64,000 nucleotides of DNA from Triops longicaudatus. Its lineage: Eukaryota > Arthropoda > Branchiopoda > Notostraca > Triopsidae. The notes beneath the pieces are model-generated. The model was not told where the DNA came from. It did not search any database and saw only the letters and a program-made list of their open reading frames with translations. Location: contig JAGQDJ010000025.1 in assembly GCA_022885665.1 (NCBI GenBank), positions 124,001 to 188,000 on the forward strand, read 5' to 3'. The stretch's first letter is position 1. Each line of letters opens with the position of its first letter. Of this stretch, positions 39,016-52,240 are shown piece by piece. The translations under genes and the position numbers were made by a program.

Positions 39016-41707
39016 GTGTTTTTGTAGGTTAAGTTCAGCATTGGAACCGCAGTGGCAGTATTGGGTGGGTAGCGGACAGTTTGAACGCTGTGTAGTTGAA
39101 AAAAATCAAGAAAATTGTATCAGTGTATAAATTTTGAGATACAATAAATAAAAAATAATTAAGTATGAAAAGACAAAAATTTGCTTCAAAAAGGGTTTTC
39201 TTAGAATAATCGTTGAGAAAAACAATTATTATAAATTAAGTTCAGTAGCTTGCATAGAAGAAACGGGCTCGTATATTCTATTTGCTATATTTATTGTAAG
39301 TACAAATATAATTTAATCTTGTTTATAACCAACTATAGTGGACAGGTTGCAGCGTACCGAGTTATCAAAATGTACAAAAAGCGTGTGGTGTGCCAAGTTT
39401 CTTATGCGAATAACAGCATTGCTCTTTGCAGGAGTTTGTTCTAAAAAGATTATATGATATAACAGCATGTGCTAGAATAAATAGTTTTGAAATAAAGAAT
39501 AACTTTTAGAAGCTTCCCTTCCGTTTGTGTGAGGTGTTAGTACACTGGAAGTAGAATGAAAACAATGCTGCGATATGAATGAAACACGAATGTTTGTAAC
39601 AAGGTGGTCAAAACGACTGGAACAATGGCGCAGCTTGCGCTGTAAATCTTTTATAAAAAATAATTAAGCATGCTACGTAATAGTATAGGTATCTTAATAT
39701 TTGTAATGATTTCAAACATGTAATTGCCCATCTAAATAGTGTACAATTAAGGGCAATAATAGAACAAAATTCTATTGCAGTAGTATTTTAAAATTAACCT
39801 AATAAGTAAATCAACTCTGGTGTTCCGTTTGACCCACTACTTAGAACGAGCGAAAAGTTTCTTAATAATCTCCTACTCTTATTGTTTGTTTCGTTCAGGC
39901 AAATGTTGCCGCGTAAAATAGCCTTTACATTTTTCGCGCATTGATTATAATTTCTTTGATTTTTTGACGTCTGTGAAAATTTAAAGACTGTTAATTATTT
40001 CAATTGACCCTTCTATATTTTCAGATTAATGTCTGGGTAAATTCGGACGCAAAAGTTATCTTGGATTTTAACCTGAAAGTGCACCTTTGTTCTTACACCT
40101 GTGAGGTGGTTTATTCAGAGAGAATAAAAAATATTCACAATATTCGGTTAAAAGTTGTCGACTTGAGAACTTTGCGAAGTCTATAGGCATTGAAAACTTG
40201 TGGCTCTTTTTGGGTGAAATCAACACCAGCTTAGGTAGCCACTTTAGCGGCAAGTGGAACACCCATTGTGGCTGTAGATGACTAATCATTGTAAAACTTT
40301 GCCAATTTCGCGTTAAACAAAGAGAAGTTTTAAACTAACTTTTTGAACGAGTTTTTTTTTATAAACCAAAGGAACGTTTGTAAAGGTAAACTAGTAAACA
40401 CAGCATTCCATTTTTGTCGTCTTTTGAGGTTTTTCAGGATAATCTTTGTCAGCTTTAATTCCAAATATTTTTTAAATATTGTGCTAAATATTATTAATTT
40501 ATTTTAATTCTTATATTTTATTGCTGTTTGTGTGTTTAATAGCCAGTGTGAACGTTTGCTCTTTGTTAGTCTCTAAATCGAAAAAAATACATCTAAAAAG
40601 TTTTCAACGACACTTAAATTGTACAAATTCCGGCTCACGTCGAAGAACGTAAAAAAGATGTGTAAATTGCCTTCCACAGTCAGCTAAGGAAATTGCAATG
40701 ATACCGTTTTGAGTGTCGTGTGATGTGAATGTAAGAAAAAATTGAAAGGAATAGCATGGGATACTGACTGTAGCTGACGTTGTAAATAGACTTGATAATT
40801 AGATAAAATTTTCGCAACTGCAGCATGCTACTTTCAATGTAACACTCCAAACGCTCTAATAGCTTCCGCCATTGTAAATATAGTTGAAATTACGTGAATG
40901 TAAAGCAGGAAAACAATAGGTATTACGCGGGTGCCACATAAAGCAGTGTGAATTAGAAATTTTGCACAGGGAAGAGACGCCAGGTAGCAATTTCAAAGTT
41001 AAAGTCGCACGCAGTGTTTTCCGTATTTAACTAAGGACACATAAGGCAAATGACTTGTCACTTCAGCGTGGCCTTTTAAGCGTCTGTCTGTGAAACTATA
41101 CAAGTATCTGGTGGGAAAACAATTATAGGTAAATGGGGCTTATTACCCTTGTTCCTGTGCACTGAAGTTTCAAGTCTTAATGCGAAAGTGGTTAAAGCCA
41201 TTAAATGACTGCTGAAAGGGTGGTTAGCCTAATTTGGCGAATTAAATGCGGAGTTTCACGTTTAATGTAAAGTAAATACTGGTGAAAACGTCTGAGAAAG
41301 CGTTCTGGAAACAATGTACCTAGTGTTGAGTAACAAAACTGTGGGAATAATTAAATATGGATACAAAATGAAATGGCTTTGTTTCGTGTCTCACGTAATG
41401 GCTCTCATTTTCTTCGTTCTCATAACCAGAGCAAAATAGCAATGAATATATACGAAACGGGCAAAAAAAGTGACAACAAAAGAAAACATTGCCTTAATTG
41501 AGCGAACACAGTAGGAGGTTTTTGAAGAAAAGAACAGCAAGGGAAGCACGTTAAGGATATTTTTCCTTTTTCGCGAGGGGAAGAAAATGAGATAGTTATG
41601 GCTTTAGGATTTATGTGTGTCATTTACGAAGACATAGTTTTCCTGGGTGAAGATTCAGTAACAAATTTGATTGCATTTTTTGTTTATCTTTCCATTTTCA
41701 CACATAG
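39016..41707. other. Non-coding sequence immediately upstream of the first exon seen
   Basis: AT-rich, no recognised repeat or exon. It ends in the acceptor used by the 41708 exon, so at least its 3' part is intron. The exon starts in phase 1, so a coding exon must lie further upstream. It was not found in this window. Confidence 0.6.
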
Positions 41708-41845
41708 ATCCTGTGCCCTGGCTCGAAATGATTCCCAGCCTGCAACAGAAACTGAGCAAAATGCAGGATTACGAAGCCGAGCGGAAGCAACTCAAAGAAA
41801 CGCTTGCCGAATACGAAGAAGAGTTTTCGCAGGTGCGCAACCAAG
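41708..41845 (+). CDS. Internal exon of a CASP/CUX1-type coiled-coil gene (first exon seen here)
   Basis: 138-bp exon with an AG acceptor at 41706-41707 (polypyrimidine-poor tract ending cacatag) and a strong GTAAGT donor at 41846. It starts in phase 1: the first codon is completed by a G from the upstream exon, giving D, then PVPWLEM. It also ends in phase 1, on a G that completes the first codon of the next exon. The 46 residues have a proline-containing start, then a heptad-rich, charged coiled coil (about residues 10-45) with KLSKMQDYEAERKQLKETL and an EEFSQVRNQ end. CASP/CUX1 proteins have the same order in this region: DPVP, a short linker, a leucine-rich charged helix ending E-F-x-x-V-x-N-Q. 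CASP is a Golgi coiled-coil membrane protein that shares its N-terminal exons with the Cut homeobox protein CUX1 in vertebrates. Upstream exons (initiator methionine, first ~100 residues) were not found. The family assignment rests on recalled family sequence, not a search. Confidence 0.85.
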
Positions 41846-42003
41846 GTAAGTGTTATAGTTCGATTATTGCCCGACTTTGGGCGGAAAACAAGTTACGGTA
41901 CAACCTGCCTTAATACGACTCATGTTGATGGTGAGAATAAATGGTACAAAACATGCAACCACATATATAAGCCATTGCTCTTGTCTGGGGTGTTTGCGAC
42001 ATT

Positions 42004-42027
42004 AAAAAAAAAAAAAAAAAAAAAAAA
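42004..42027. repeat. Poly(A) run, 24 bases
   Basis: Uninterrupted A run only about 160 bp downstream of the 41845 splice donor. It is another possible retroposon tail with no other support. Confidence 0.9.
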
Positions 42028-42622
42028 GTTTGACGCAATCCAGCATTAGTGTAAATTGCCGGTTTCAGAACCATGGCCGCAGAAACCATAGGAGTGTTCT
42101 GACTTTCGGGCAGCTCCTAATGCCATTGATATCAAGCCGGCCGTTGTGAGACCAACGGCGGTTGCTTTGTGGAGGAACGCAGTCGCTTGCTCTCGCGGTA
42201 TCGCCGTGAAAGAGTGGGTAGTCATTTTGTTGACCGACTCCTTGCCCAGAATGCTCTCTTTTTGCGTTTCTTTTTTGTTTCGGAGTAAGCGTGTATTTTT
42301 TCTGTCCTTTTTTTCTGGACTTGGGGGTACTCTTCCCCTTTTGTTCAATTGCAAGTTCTTTAGCTTGACGTTTTGTGGCTATAATAACATAGCTGCGTTG
42401 GGGGGAAAATTCCTCGCCATGCTTCACTCGCATCGCAGAAGCCTCGGTGATGGATAACGCAACGGAGGAGTTTTATTGAAGACACAGATCCTCGCAATCT
42501 CACGGTTGAAAAGAACAGTTCGCGGTTTCGTTGTCTAACCCCAATTTTCATTTCGTTCATATTTTTTTACGTTGCATTCCGTACCGTTTCCTTCATTGAT
42601 TTTTTTTATTTTATTTGCTACG

Positions 42623-42800
42623 CAGAGTAAAATCTTCTTATAACGAACCATTCTGGACCGAAGACTTCGGTATATAAGAAATTCGTTGTATCAGACGCTT
42701 TTTCGTTAAGTTAACTACACGAGACCTTATATAGCGTTCACCGGGGTAAATTTGAACGAAAAAGCACATTTTTTCATTTTTGTCATATATTTCAGCTAAT
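42623..42800. mobile_element. Degenerate pogo/Tigger-like element
   Basis: Left end CAGAGTAAAATCTTCTTATA, then ACCGAAGACTTCGGTATATA, a GTATCAGACGC motif and CCTTATATAGCG. The order matches the left half of copy 1 at 12755. The right end is not clear. Confidence 0.5.
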
Positions 42801-44570
42801 TTTTGAGGAGAATAATAAAAAGAGCTTCGTTGTGTAGATTATTTTAAAAGATGTGCCTTTCACTTTCGACTTACACTGTAAAATTCTGGGAGTACTGTAT
42901 TTTCGAAGTGGGTGTTCAAAGTTACCCCGCGACTTGAACAGCTCTGAACGCCTACAATTACGCGAAAAAATACAGAAATATATTTTTCAGAAAATTTCTT
43001 TTTGTTCTTGAAGTTTAACAGCTGAATATAACTGACTATTTTATTTAAAGGAAATAGCGTCGGTTATTTTTCTGAAAAATTATGAATTAAAAGAGATCAA
43101 CACAAAAGATTTACTTACACCTTATAAAATAGATACGTTTTTGGATTCCACGTGATTGCACGGTTTCAGGGCACTACTTTAGTCTTTTGGGCCTACAGTC
43201 TTTTCATCTCTTGAGAGAGGTTAAGTTTTTAGCTTGCTTTTTTAAGATTTTTTTGTTTTACGTAATACCAGCGTAAGCATTTACTCTTTGAAGCTTGTAA
43301 CTCTCTAAGATTTGGCGTTTAGCATTGGGGTGTTTGAGAAAGTGTTCGTTTCTGACAAAAGAGACGTTAAAAAGGGGGACTGCGTGTTGTCGATGGTCAG
43401 TTTATTCAACTAGAAAGAACTTGGTGGTTTTCGTACAGAATCTATGGGTGCTCAGCCTGCAAGACTTTGGAGAGTAATGTTTGAGGCCCGCTTTTTGCCA
43501 GGTGTACAGCCTGAGATTTCCCTTCGGAAAATTTCAGGACAAAAGGGCTGGATTGGAATTTTTTGTGCGCTATGACAAGAAAAAGTGACTGAATTGAGTA
43601 GAGCAATGGGTTGTAGCTCCAAAGCGGGAATTTTTGAAACAATGAAAACCGAAAAAAACAGATCAAAGTATTTCTTTGGCCTTTGCATCAGTGATTGGAA
43701 ACTATTGAGAGTTGGGAGAAATTCCATGAGTCTCAGGGCTCTTTGGGGACAGTACCCACGGATAATGAAGTGGACGTAACAATCAAGCAGAACCGATGCG
43801 ATGACGGGCACAAAACTGGCCTTAACAACCGACTCGTCGTAGCTTAATCAAGCAGCGTTCTCCGTTTCGTTTGTTTGTGGGAGGTGTGGATTGTGCACCA
43901 CCCTTTTTTTCCTCTATACCGCTTTCTCATTTTTTTTTCGATTTTTGTGGGTCTTTTTCCCCTTTATGTAGGCATCGTAGTAATTGAGTCTGTTCCCAGA
44001 CACAAGTTTTCAATCACTCCGGTTTTACGCCAAGGAGCGAAGCCACTTCGCGTTGAACACTCGAGAGTATTCTGATAAGGTTCGTAAAACCGGAGCAAGG
44101 ACTCTTGTTGCCAGAGTGAATTACGCATCTAATTAGATGAGCAGAAACCAGAGCTCCCAGTTGTAGAAAGAAAGAGGCATTGGGAGGAAAGTGGTAACAG
44201 CGCCAGTGATGGTGTAGGCGAGGCGGCATCGATGATCTCATACTTGTAATCCGTTTGACGCTGGTGGAATATGGCAGCTGATTCTTTCGGGGTTTCTACA
44301 GCACCCACTGTGAATCCTCTCAATATGTCGGCCGGCCTTTGCTGCCTTAATTCTCACCAATTTAAAAGGCCCTAAGTCCTGCTTTTATCACAATTCATTG
44401 GTCCCTTCTGATAACCTCCTTTATGCCGGCAAAAGGCAAAGGCGAAGACTGTGAGCCGCGAATTGTAGCGCCGTATGCAACACATGTTCCTCCGATGTGA
44501 AGATGTGCCAAGACAACAAGATATGACAATTAAATAACATTCTAAATATGCAAAGTAAGATATTAAACTA

Positions 44571-44770
44571 CACGAGAATCTCGCTATAATAAATGCTTCT
44601 ATAACGAATGCTTTTATAGCGAAATGCCCGCTGTAATCTGAAATTTGTAAGTCAATTAAAAAGAGAAGCATCTAATGTAAACTAATTCGGCTTTAGCGAA
44701 CGAATATCGAAGTCTTTTTTGATCTCGCGAGATTCGTTACAGCGAAGTTTTTCTTTATTAAATGTAAACT
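44571..44770. mobile_element. Degenerate pogo/Tigger-like element(s)
   Basis: CACGAGAATCTCGCTATAAT follows a TA, then two further TATAACGAATG and TATAGCGAAAT motifs and a second end-like GATTCGTTACAGCGAAG. It probably represents more than one rearranged copy. Confidence 0.5.
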
Positions 44771-45704
44771 ACTAAAATAGAAGAAATATGCTACTGAAGG
44801 GGAATAAAAGATAGATGATATGATAGTTCGACTGTGTCGGGTAACAAGCAAGTGCATTTGCATATATCGATAAAATATTGATGAATCGCCATCAGGCGTC
44901 GCACGAAGGGAACAGAACAATGAGTTTCAAAGCCATAAAATTCGCCGAAGCGCATCGTTCATCTGCTCCGTAGTTATTTGGGCGAAAAAAAATAGAAATT
45001 AACGCTGGAAGAAAATTAAGTTTCAGGGTGATAGAGAAGGCATTGGAGGAAAAGGGGGTCGGCGGAATAGCTTTCTTTTTTTTTAATTCGTTAAAGTGCA
45101 ATGTTATGGAGTATTTTATGTTGTTTCCTCATTCGGGAGCCCCTTCATTAATTGGAAGCCCCTTTAATTAGCTACCGAGTCGATAAAGAACAGGAAACTC
45201 GTAAAACTCGGCGGGATGCCCCCGGCTTCTTTTAGCCGCTTTTATCTCTCACACCCCCCGAGTCCCCTTTTGCTCTTCAGCTTTATTCAGAATAACAGTT
45301 GAACTCGCATGAGGCTATTGCAAACTCTGTTTAGATATCCTAGTATTCGAGAAAAGCTCGGGGGACGCACTTGGCGCGGCATTAAGCTGCGTATTGATCT
45401 CTGTGAAAATTACATGACGGTTCTAATGACCCCCCCAACCCCCATTCCTCGTTCATGAATACCCCTCACCAACCCTCTTGTTCGGACTCAGTTATCAGTT
45501 ACCATTTGTGTTTCGCGCGCTTTTTTTGGTGTCAAACTATGAAACCCCCAAAAATGAAACTATATTGAAATGCTTCCGGAGTTGAAATTCAGGTTGATAA
45601 CGCATTCTTTGTCCATTAGGCCTTTGTGTGCCTCTTTTGTTCTCGTCAGCGATCTAGGAAGATAACGTGTCTGTATGAATCACGATACTGAGATTTATCC
45701 CTTT

Positions 45705-45815
45705 TTTACATTTTTTATATTTTTATATTTTTTATATTTTACATTTTTTTATATTTTTTTTAATATTTTTATCTTTTTTATATTTTACATTTTTATATTT
45801 TTTTAGTATTTTTGT
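45705..45815. repeat. TTTTTATATTTTACAT low-complexity repeat
   Basis: Imperfect tandem of TTTTTATATTTTTTATATTTTACA-like units. Confidence 0.85.
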
Positions 45816-48800
45816 AATAGTAGTCGTGGGCAGATGTTGGATTGTTATGAGTTCCTACCAACCGTTTTCGCTTTCTGTTAATTTTTTTTCCCTAGAGGCG
45901 ATTCTACTTTAATCAGATTTACCAAGGGTGATAAGGAAAGTAGGTCTATCTCGAAAAAGGAATAGAAAAGGTGTCCCTTTGTTTATTTTATATATATATT
46001 CTGTTAGCCTTATATCCAAATGGGCCTGGGGCTTTTAAGTAGCTTAATGAAACCTGACTAAAAAAAATAAAAAGTATATTGCTAAACTACTGCAGTTGGA
46101 GTGCTCGTTTATGTGGGTATGTCTGTTGTTAAGATTACGCAGTTATAAAATGCAGCGCGCTGGCATGCCTTCCGAGAGCAACAAGCAAAAAGCCCTGACT
46201 TTGGCCTAAGAACAATGTCCATTGGCGTGGTAAGGGTGTGAGACCTCACAGCAGGTGAGGTGCGACTCAGGTAGCTACCACCTGTAACCACTGCGGAATA
46301 CTACCTTAGCACCTTTGCCTGGGCCCTCGAAGGGAAGGAGGGGGGGGGGGGGGTGGCGGGGCGAGCAAGGCTGGGAAAGGAGAGAAGGTCCCAATCAAGG
46401 GCCGAACGCCTCGTAAACTATCGCTCACCGCCAATTTATAGCCATAAAAAACGACGTCGGAGTCCAGTCCTTAGCAGAGGGAGAGTACCTTACGAGCAAT
46501 GCTTATAAGGCCGTTACGCATTTCTTCGTCATATTTTTCTTTTTGCTTTTTCGAAATTATCTCCGCGTTTTCCTTATAAAGGGGTTACATAGCTCGTTCT
46601 TCTTTTTTTACTATTCTATCAGGAGAGCTGATGTGTAGAAGGGTTCGGTAGAGAAGCAGAGAAGCTTTAAGAGGAAAAAAAGTAGCGTGGGAAATTGCCC
46701 CTACAGGCAATCATTGGACCCGCTACGACAAAGACCAAAGAAATAATAATGAGTGATCATGTTAAAGACAATTAGAAGCCAGGAACCCGTACTAATGAAC
46801 GGTAGAAAGTTCTTCTTTTTCCCTTTTTTTAAGTGGGATAGGGGAGTTGAGAATCGGCCAGGCTTTACCAATGAAAGGTTTCTCGAGTTTCTTTGACGCA
46901 GTGTTGCTCAACACTTTGATTTTACCGTCAGGCATGTTTTTTCGACCTGTGCAGGATTCAGGGACTTTTGCAGAAATGTTACAAAAGACTAGTTTAGGAA
47001 TATAGCTATACTTAAATGCGATTAAAAAGAAGTTGGAACCTTGTGAATAGCATTGACGACAATGAGCGTCGCTTATATCGTTACAAATGGTAGAAAGTCG
47101 AAGGCTGAATAGCGAGAGCTTCGGAAAATACGATTAAAATTCGTTTTAAAAGTAAGAGGCGTGTTTCATTCGCGAATTGTGGTTAATTAAGGTACGGTTT
47201 CACGCAAGAGTTAAGAAACAATGAAGCTCAGTCAAGCGAATTTTGGCGCATGTGGAAGAAATAACCAAACTATCGTGCTTGGTTAGTCTTATGCAAACCG
47301 TAACGTTTATGCTGTCAAGTTTATTGCAGAATGTGCATTATCTATTGCGTTGTTGTGTTTGTTGTGTTAGTACAGTAAATGACAAACTGATGTAGTGCAG
47401 AAATTAAACTCCGATAATGGAAACTCCCGATTATGTCAACCAGCTGGGAAAAAAATAATAATAATGGCCTTTTACGTTGGTTCTAAAGCATTCGCAGGTG
47501 GATAGTATGAGAAATAGTATTATTATATCGCAAAAAAATATGGCTCTAGTATAAAAGCGCACTTATCGATCGTTATGTCGTAATGGAATTTTTCTAAAAT
47601 ATTCCTTAAATCTAAATTAACAAAATAAATTTAAATAAATAGTAATTATATATTAAATAGTAATAAATATTAATAGTATCTTTTGGGGGAAAAAAACGGA
47701 GCCTTTGTCGTTCGGTAATGAAATTCCAAAATAATGAAAATGTGCCAAAACAGTACATTCAGCTCCTTGTTACCAGGAAATGTGTCAAAACAAAAACTTG
47801 GTTTTGGTATCTTAAGAAAGCCTAGTCATCGTTGAATCTGGTGACAACTCGCTTTTGCGTTGCATTACATAATTGAGCAGCAGTAGTTGGCCTACGTTTT
47901 CCCACCAAAGTTTCAAAGTTATCACATGTGTTCAGAATAACCCCGTTTCAAGATATGTTGCAAAAATCACGCAATTTAGTGATTTTTTATTTTACATTGC
48001 TTTTCATTCTTCGATATATTTCATGTCTTGTTTTGATTTCTTGTGTTTTCAGCAGTTTCATTTATTAATTTATTTGAATTATTTATGTTACTTTTGAATT
48101 TTCTTGCGTTCCGTGTATCTATTTTGATTTCATTAGCTCTCTTTGGAGAACAGGGTAGAATTTCTATTAGAAACCCTAAGCGAATGCTAAATATGTTGTG
48201 TGTGGTTGGAATACCGCTTTGTTCTGCGAAATAAAAAAAAAAAAAGAGTCGGTGCCAGTAGCTATTTTAGTGTGCAAGTCATAGGGAACGTTGCATGTCA
48301 TCGCAAGGGTAGTTTGACCCTGCAATGGCTTCCGGCAAGTTCACTTGTCTCATTGCTGGGTCCTTGGTATTGCCGTGTTTTTCCAAAAAGGGCCGCAGAA
48401 ACTTCATGTGACAGCTACCATATTTTCTGTTAATCCAAACTTCTCGGAAATTTGAAAAACCTTCGACTGACCACTCAAAGTACAGGGAGCGGAGCCACTG
48501 GCACATACCTGGCTGGAAATGAAAGCCCCCGAGGGTATAATATGCAGATATTTTGAAAGGTAAATTTTCGACCCGCTGTGGTTCAATATTTACGTTCTGC
48601 AGTTACCAGCAAAGCATATGACTATGATAAGTGAAGGACATATCATAGTGTGGCATGTATAATGGAATTTACTTAGCTTCGACAGGAAAGTGAGGGGGGA
48701 AACGACCAAGATGGGGTGGTATCGGTGGGTGGAAGGCTATGGTACCGGGGTGGGAGGCGTTGAAGTAATAATTGGAAGGATGTGGAGAAGAACGCGGGGG

Positions 48801-48849
48801 CTATTATAGATGTCATTATGGAAATGAAGGCTCTCTTTGTTCGTTTTAT

Positions 48850-48875
48850 GGGATAACAAATCCTTTTGTTATCCC
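48850..48875. repeat. Perfect 11-bp hairpin
   Basis: GGGATAACAAA, a 4-base loop TCCT, then TTTGTTATCCC: a perfect 11-bp inverted repeat with a tetraloop. No poly-T or gene end follows, so I do not call it a terminator. Its role is unknown. Confidence 0.85.
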
Positions 48876-49374
48876 TTGGTCACGCAAAGTTTCTTTGCCG
48901 AAACCAGCACATATTATACATTGGGTTTTGCCTCATTTTCTATAGGTTTGACGGGTTTGACTGACGAGCAGGACAGGTGGGTTGCTTGCTGGCCGAGAGC
49001 CTTTAAAGAACCCGTAAGCCTGGTAATGATGTGGAAAGCTTGAACAGGGATTCGAGCTATTTGGATGTATTCCTTGGACGTTCCCATGGTCAGTCCATGA
49101 TCTTTTGCGGCCAAAACGCTCCAAGTCTGTCGAGCAAAGCGGAGAGGCCATGTCAAGTTGATGCCCACAAGCGTGTAGTTAAGTTCCAGGTTCTATCCGC
49201 AGAATCCCAAAGGTCACTGATAGCGTGCTTTGACCACTCAATGTTAAAAGGCCTTGTTTCTTTTTCAACTCTTCTACTCACAAGTTTTGTCCTTCTTTTA
49301 TGACTGCTGCTCATCCTGCTCCATAAAACTTGGGCATAAGATGCTCAGTAATATTCAGAAGCGGTCTAAGATGA

Positions 49375-49470
49375 ATAATAATATTAATAAAAGATAAAAA
49401 TCTGAAAATAAAAATAATAATAAAAAAAATCTAAAAATAAAAATAATAATAAATAAAAGAAAAAAATGGC
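49375..49470. repeat. A-rich AATAAT low-complexity tract
   Basis: Two similar copies of AAATAAAAATAATAATAAA separated by a short spacer, otherwise simple A-rich sequence. Confidence 0.8.
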
Positions 49471-50713
49471 TTGAAAAAGAGGACTAAAATGATAAGTGGA
49501 AAAGAATAGTTCCGTGGTTGTAGTAAAATAGGGTTACCTATGATTATAAAGTTTTTTTTGTGGCATTTGATGAAGTTCTGGTTTATTAGCTCTAGGTAGG
49601 CTTCTGTTAAGAAGGTATGATACAGAGGCATAACAATTAGCCCAAGTTCTGGTGCAACTTGACAGAAGTACAGCACGATAAAAAGGAAAATGTAGGAGAC
49701 GACCTTAAAAAAGAGCCGTGTATTTCTTATGAATTTTCATTTTAGCCATTCGTTCTGGGACATTTCCGTCAAGGTGGTGCAGGTCCTTCTATATTATGGA
49801 TCCCTCCCCTATTTGTTATGCATGGCAAACAATAGAAAAAGCCGCAGTGTAGTAAAAAGGGTTGAGCCATCCTTTGTTTAACTGACACTAAGACTTAGGG
49901 TATCTTGAATAACAGTCACATTACAATCAAAGCACGACGGAGACCTGGATGCTCTTCAGATAGATAGCTTTTCAGGAGATTACTACGTGCAATGGGAAAA
50001 GGTAGCGCCTACAGCTTGATTGAAACACAATGATAAACGCATGCAAGCCACAGATCCATAGCTGCTTTCTGCGTCAGACTTGATTTTTTTTTTCTTTTTT
50101 TTTCGAGCTTCGGCCTTCTGGTGACTCCCTGCGGAGGAAAGGCTTCCGTATGCTTCTCAAGTCGAAGAGTAGGTCAAGCCATACACGCTGAGGAGAAATT
50201 AGTGAAAAGCGCGGGAGATAAAAAATGCGAACTAGCCCCGGCAGAGATGATTTATTCATGGTGTCAACCCCGAAAAAAGCCTTTAGTAGACCTTTCGCAG
50301 GTTGCCTACTTGCCCTCTCAACTCTCCCCCGTCTTTTGAAACGCATATTAGTTTTCTAACTCCATTTTTCTTTCTTCCGAACCTTTCTTCCCACAATACC
50401 AAAGATCCAGTCTATTTGACTTTTGTACCATCATCCCACCCACTAAAAAAAGATACAAAAAGGCCAAATGTTGGATTAATCCTATTGAGCCTAACTTACC
50501 TTCATTCAAAGTGAAAACATTCAATCCGAAATTAGAATGTTTTGAGTACATTTGCAGGCTACTTCTCAAAGTAAATATTAAATTTAAGCTAGGAAGTGAT
50601 CAGGGGATAATAATATACGCTTTGCGTATCTAAGGATGTAATTGGTAAACACCGTTTTAACAGCTAATGAAAGTAAAGCCGACTGAAATGGCGTATTTAG
50701 GTCTCCGTAATAA

Positions 50714-50968
50714 GAGTGGGAATAGAACCTTGTCATATGGACCGTTTAGTAACGAACTGTCGGCTATAATGGCTGTAAGTCACGAGTAATGTAAATATGA
50801 GAAGAAAGCGTCTGATATAACGAACTTCAAATAAATCGGAAAGTAATCTGGTATATTTTCTTTAAAACAAAATTCAACTGTATTTATTGAAGATTTTATT
50901 TATATTTCCATTTATGTAATTAACCTCGTTGTAACGGACACTCAAGATCTTATAGCGAAATTTTACTG
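50714..50968. mobile_element. Degenerate pogo/Tigger-like element (about 255 bp)
   Basis: The right end TATAGCGAAATTTTACTG is followed by TA, as expected for the right terminus and TA target site. The interior motif GCGTCTGATATAACGAACTTC is the one seen at 27.3 kb. The left end near 50714 is weak. Confidence 0.55.
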
Positions 50969-51693
50969 TAGTGCAAAGTAAAACAAAAGGGTGTGTTGCA
51001 GTGAAAGTGTGAAATCAAAGAAGCACTTGTCCATTGCAACACACGCGTTTCTAAGTTAGAAACTGGGGACAAAATGGTAGACTTTTGCTGGTAAAGAAAA
51101 TCGTATTTCTGACGTGAAGGGTTTTAGCTAATCTTGGATTCGTTCCGTGGCGACAAGACCATTCGTGATGGCGTTTTCTGGCGTTATGTAGATTTAGGTA
51201 CACACGTACAAGGAAAAGGAAATCGAGACTCGTAGTGTGTATATTAATTAAGCTCCTTTCTAACGAACACTTTACCAGGGCCGCGTTGTTTTTTGCTCGG
51301 TGACGTCTTGTACCCCATCGTCCATTATGTTTCCATTTGTTTCGGTCGCGACCGGAACTGTGGAGTGTTGGTTTGATACGATATGCGATATGCATCATCT
51401 CAAGAGGTACGAAACCATTTATAAGAACTCCCTCCCCCCGCTCAGCAAACTTTTTTCTCCGAAGGATGACACCAAATGGTGGCAGCTTGAGGGCGTCGTT
51501 CTTGTTAACATAACGAGCCTTGATAGTTATTATTGTTATTACTATGATTATTTTACATAAGCCAGAATTAAATCCCAGCCTTCTAATGCAGTCAAGACAC
51601 CGTTGTGCGTACGTACATGGATATATGGCTAATGAGCATTTTAAGCAGAGTTGAAACTTGGAATATATGTATTATATGTATTTATATAGTATA

Positions 51694-52095
51694 TGTCGCC
51701 GCCAGAATCGCGCTAACGGTGACAGGGAACTGTTCTGTTTTTATAAGGCAATTTGCTCACTTCAGATAATTTTGATGAAGCAAAATACAGAGGCCAATAG
51801 CTGACACTCATTCACTGTTAGTGATTTATTTTTAACTTAATTTTACAACAATCGAATTGTGTGCTGAAGAAATGGGTCTGGCTCAAAAGGGGACTAACTA
51901 TTACAGGCTGGGTGCAGGGGATTTCATTCTTACCAATAATGAATTTTAGGATTACGGTGGGCGGCTACGAAATTTTACTGTTGGGTAACAATGAAATTGA
52001 ACATAGTGGATATTTTGTCCATCGAACTGTTTCTATCAACGACTAAAAGGCACATTAAATGTACACAAAAACCGTTCATGCTTTAGAACGGAACA
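51694..52095. mobile_element. Solo LTR, copy D (402 bp)
   Basis: Starts TGTCGCCGCCAG and ends GAACGGAACA, collinear with copy C. The flanks are GTATA and TTATA, an imperfect 5-bp duplication inside a TATATGTATTTA-type simple repeat that continues on both sides (51661-51693 and 52096-52240). The element therefore inserted into a microsatellite, and the repeat has probably drifted since. The open frames across it are within-LTR. Confidence 0.8.
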
Positions 52096-52240
52096 TTATA
52101 TGTATTTATATGCGTTATATATATAGCTTTGTTATATGTATTATATGTATTTATTGTTTCTTATTAAATGTATTTTTTTCTTATTATATGTATTTCTTAT
52201 CCTATTTTCTTATATATATTATTTTATATATAATATATAT
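52096..52240. repeat. TATATGTATTTAT simple repeat
   Basis: Imperfect TATATGTATT units directly downstream of LTR copy D, continuing the same repeat found upstream of the LTR. Confidence 0.85.
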
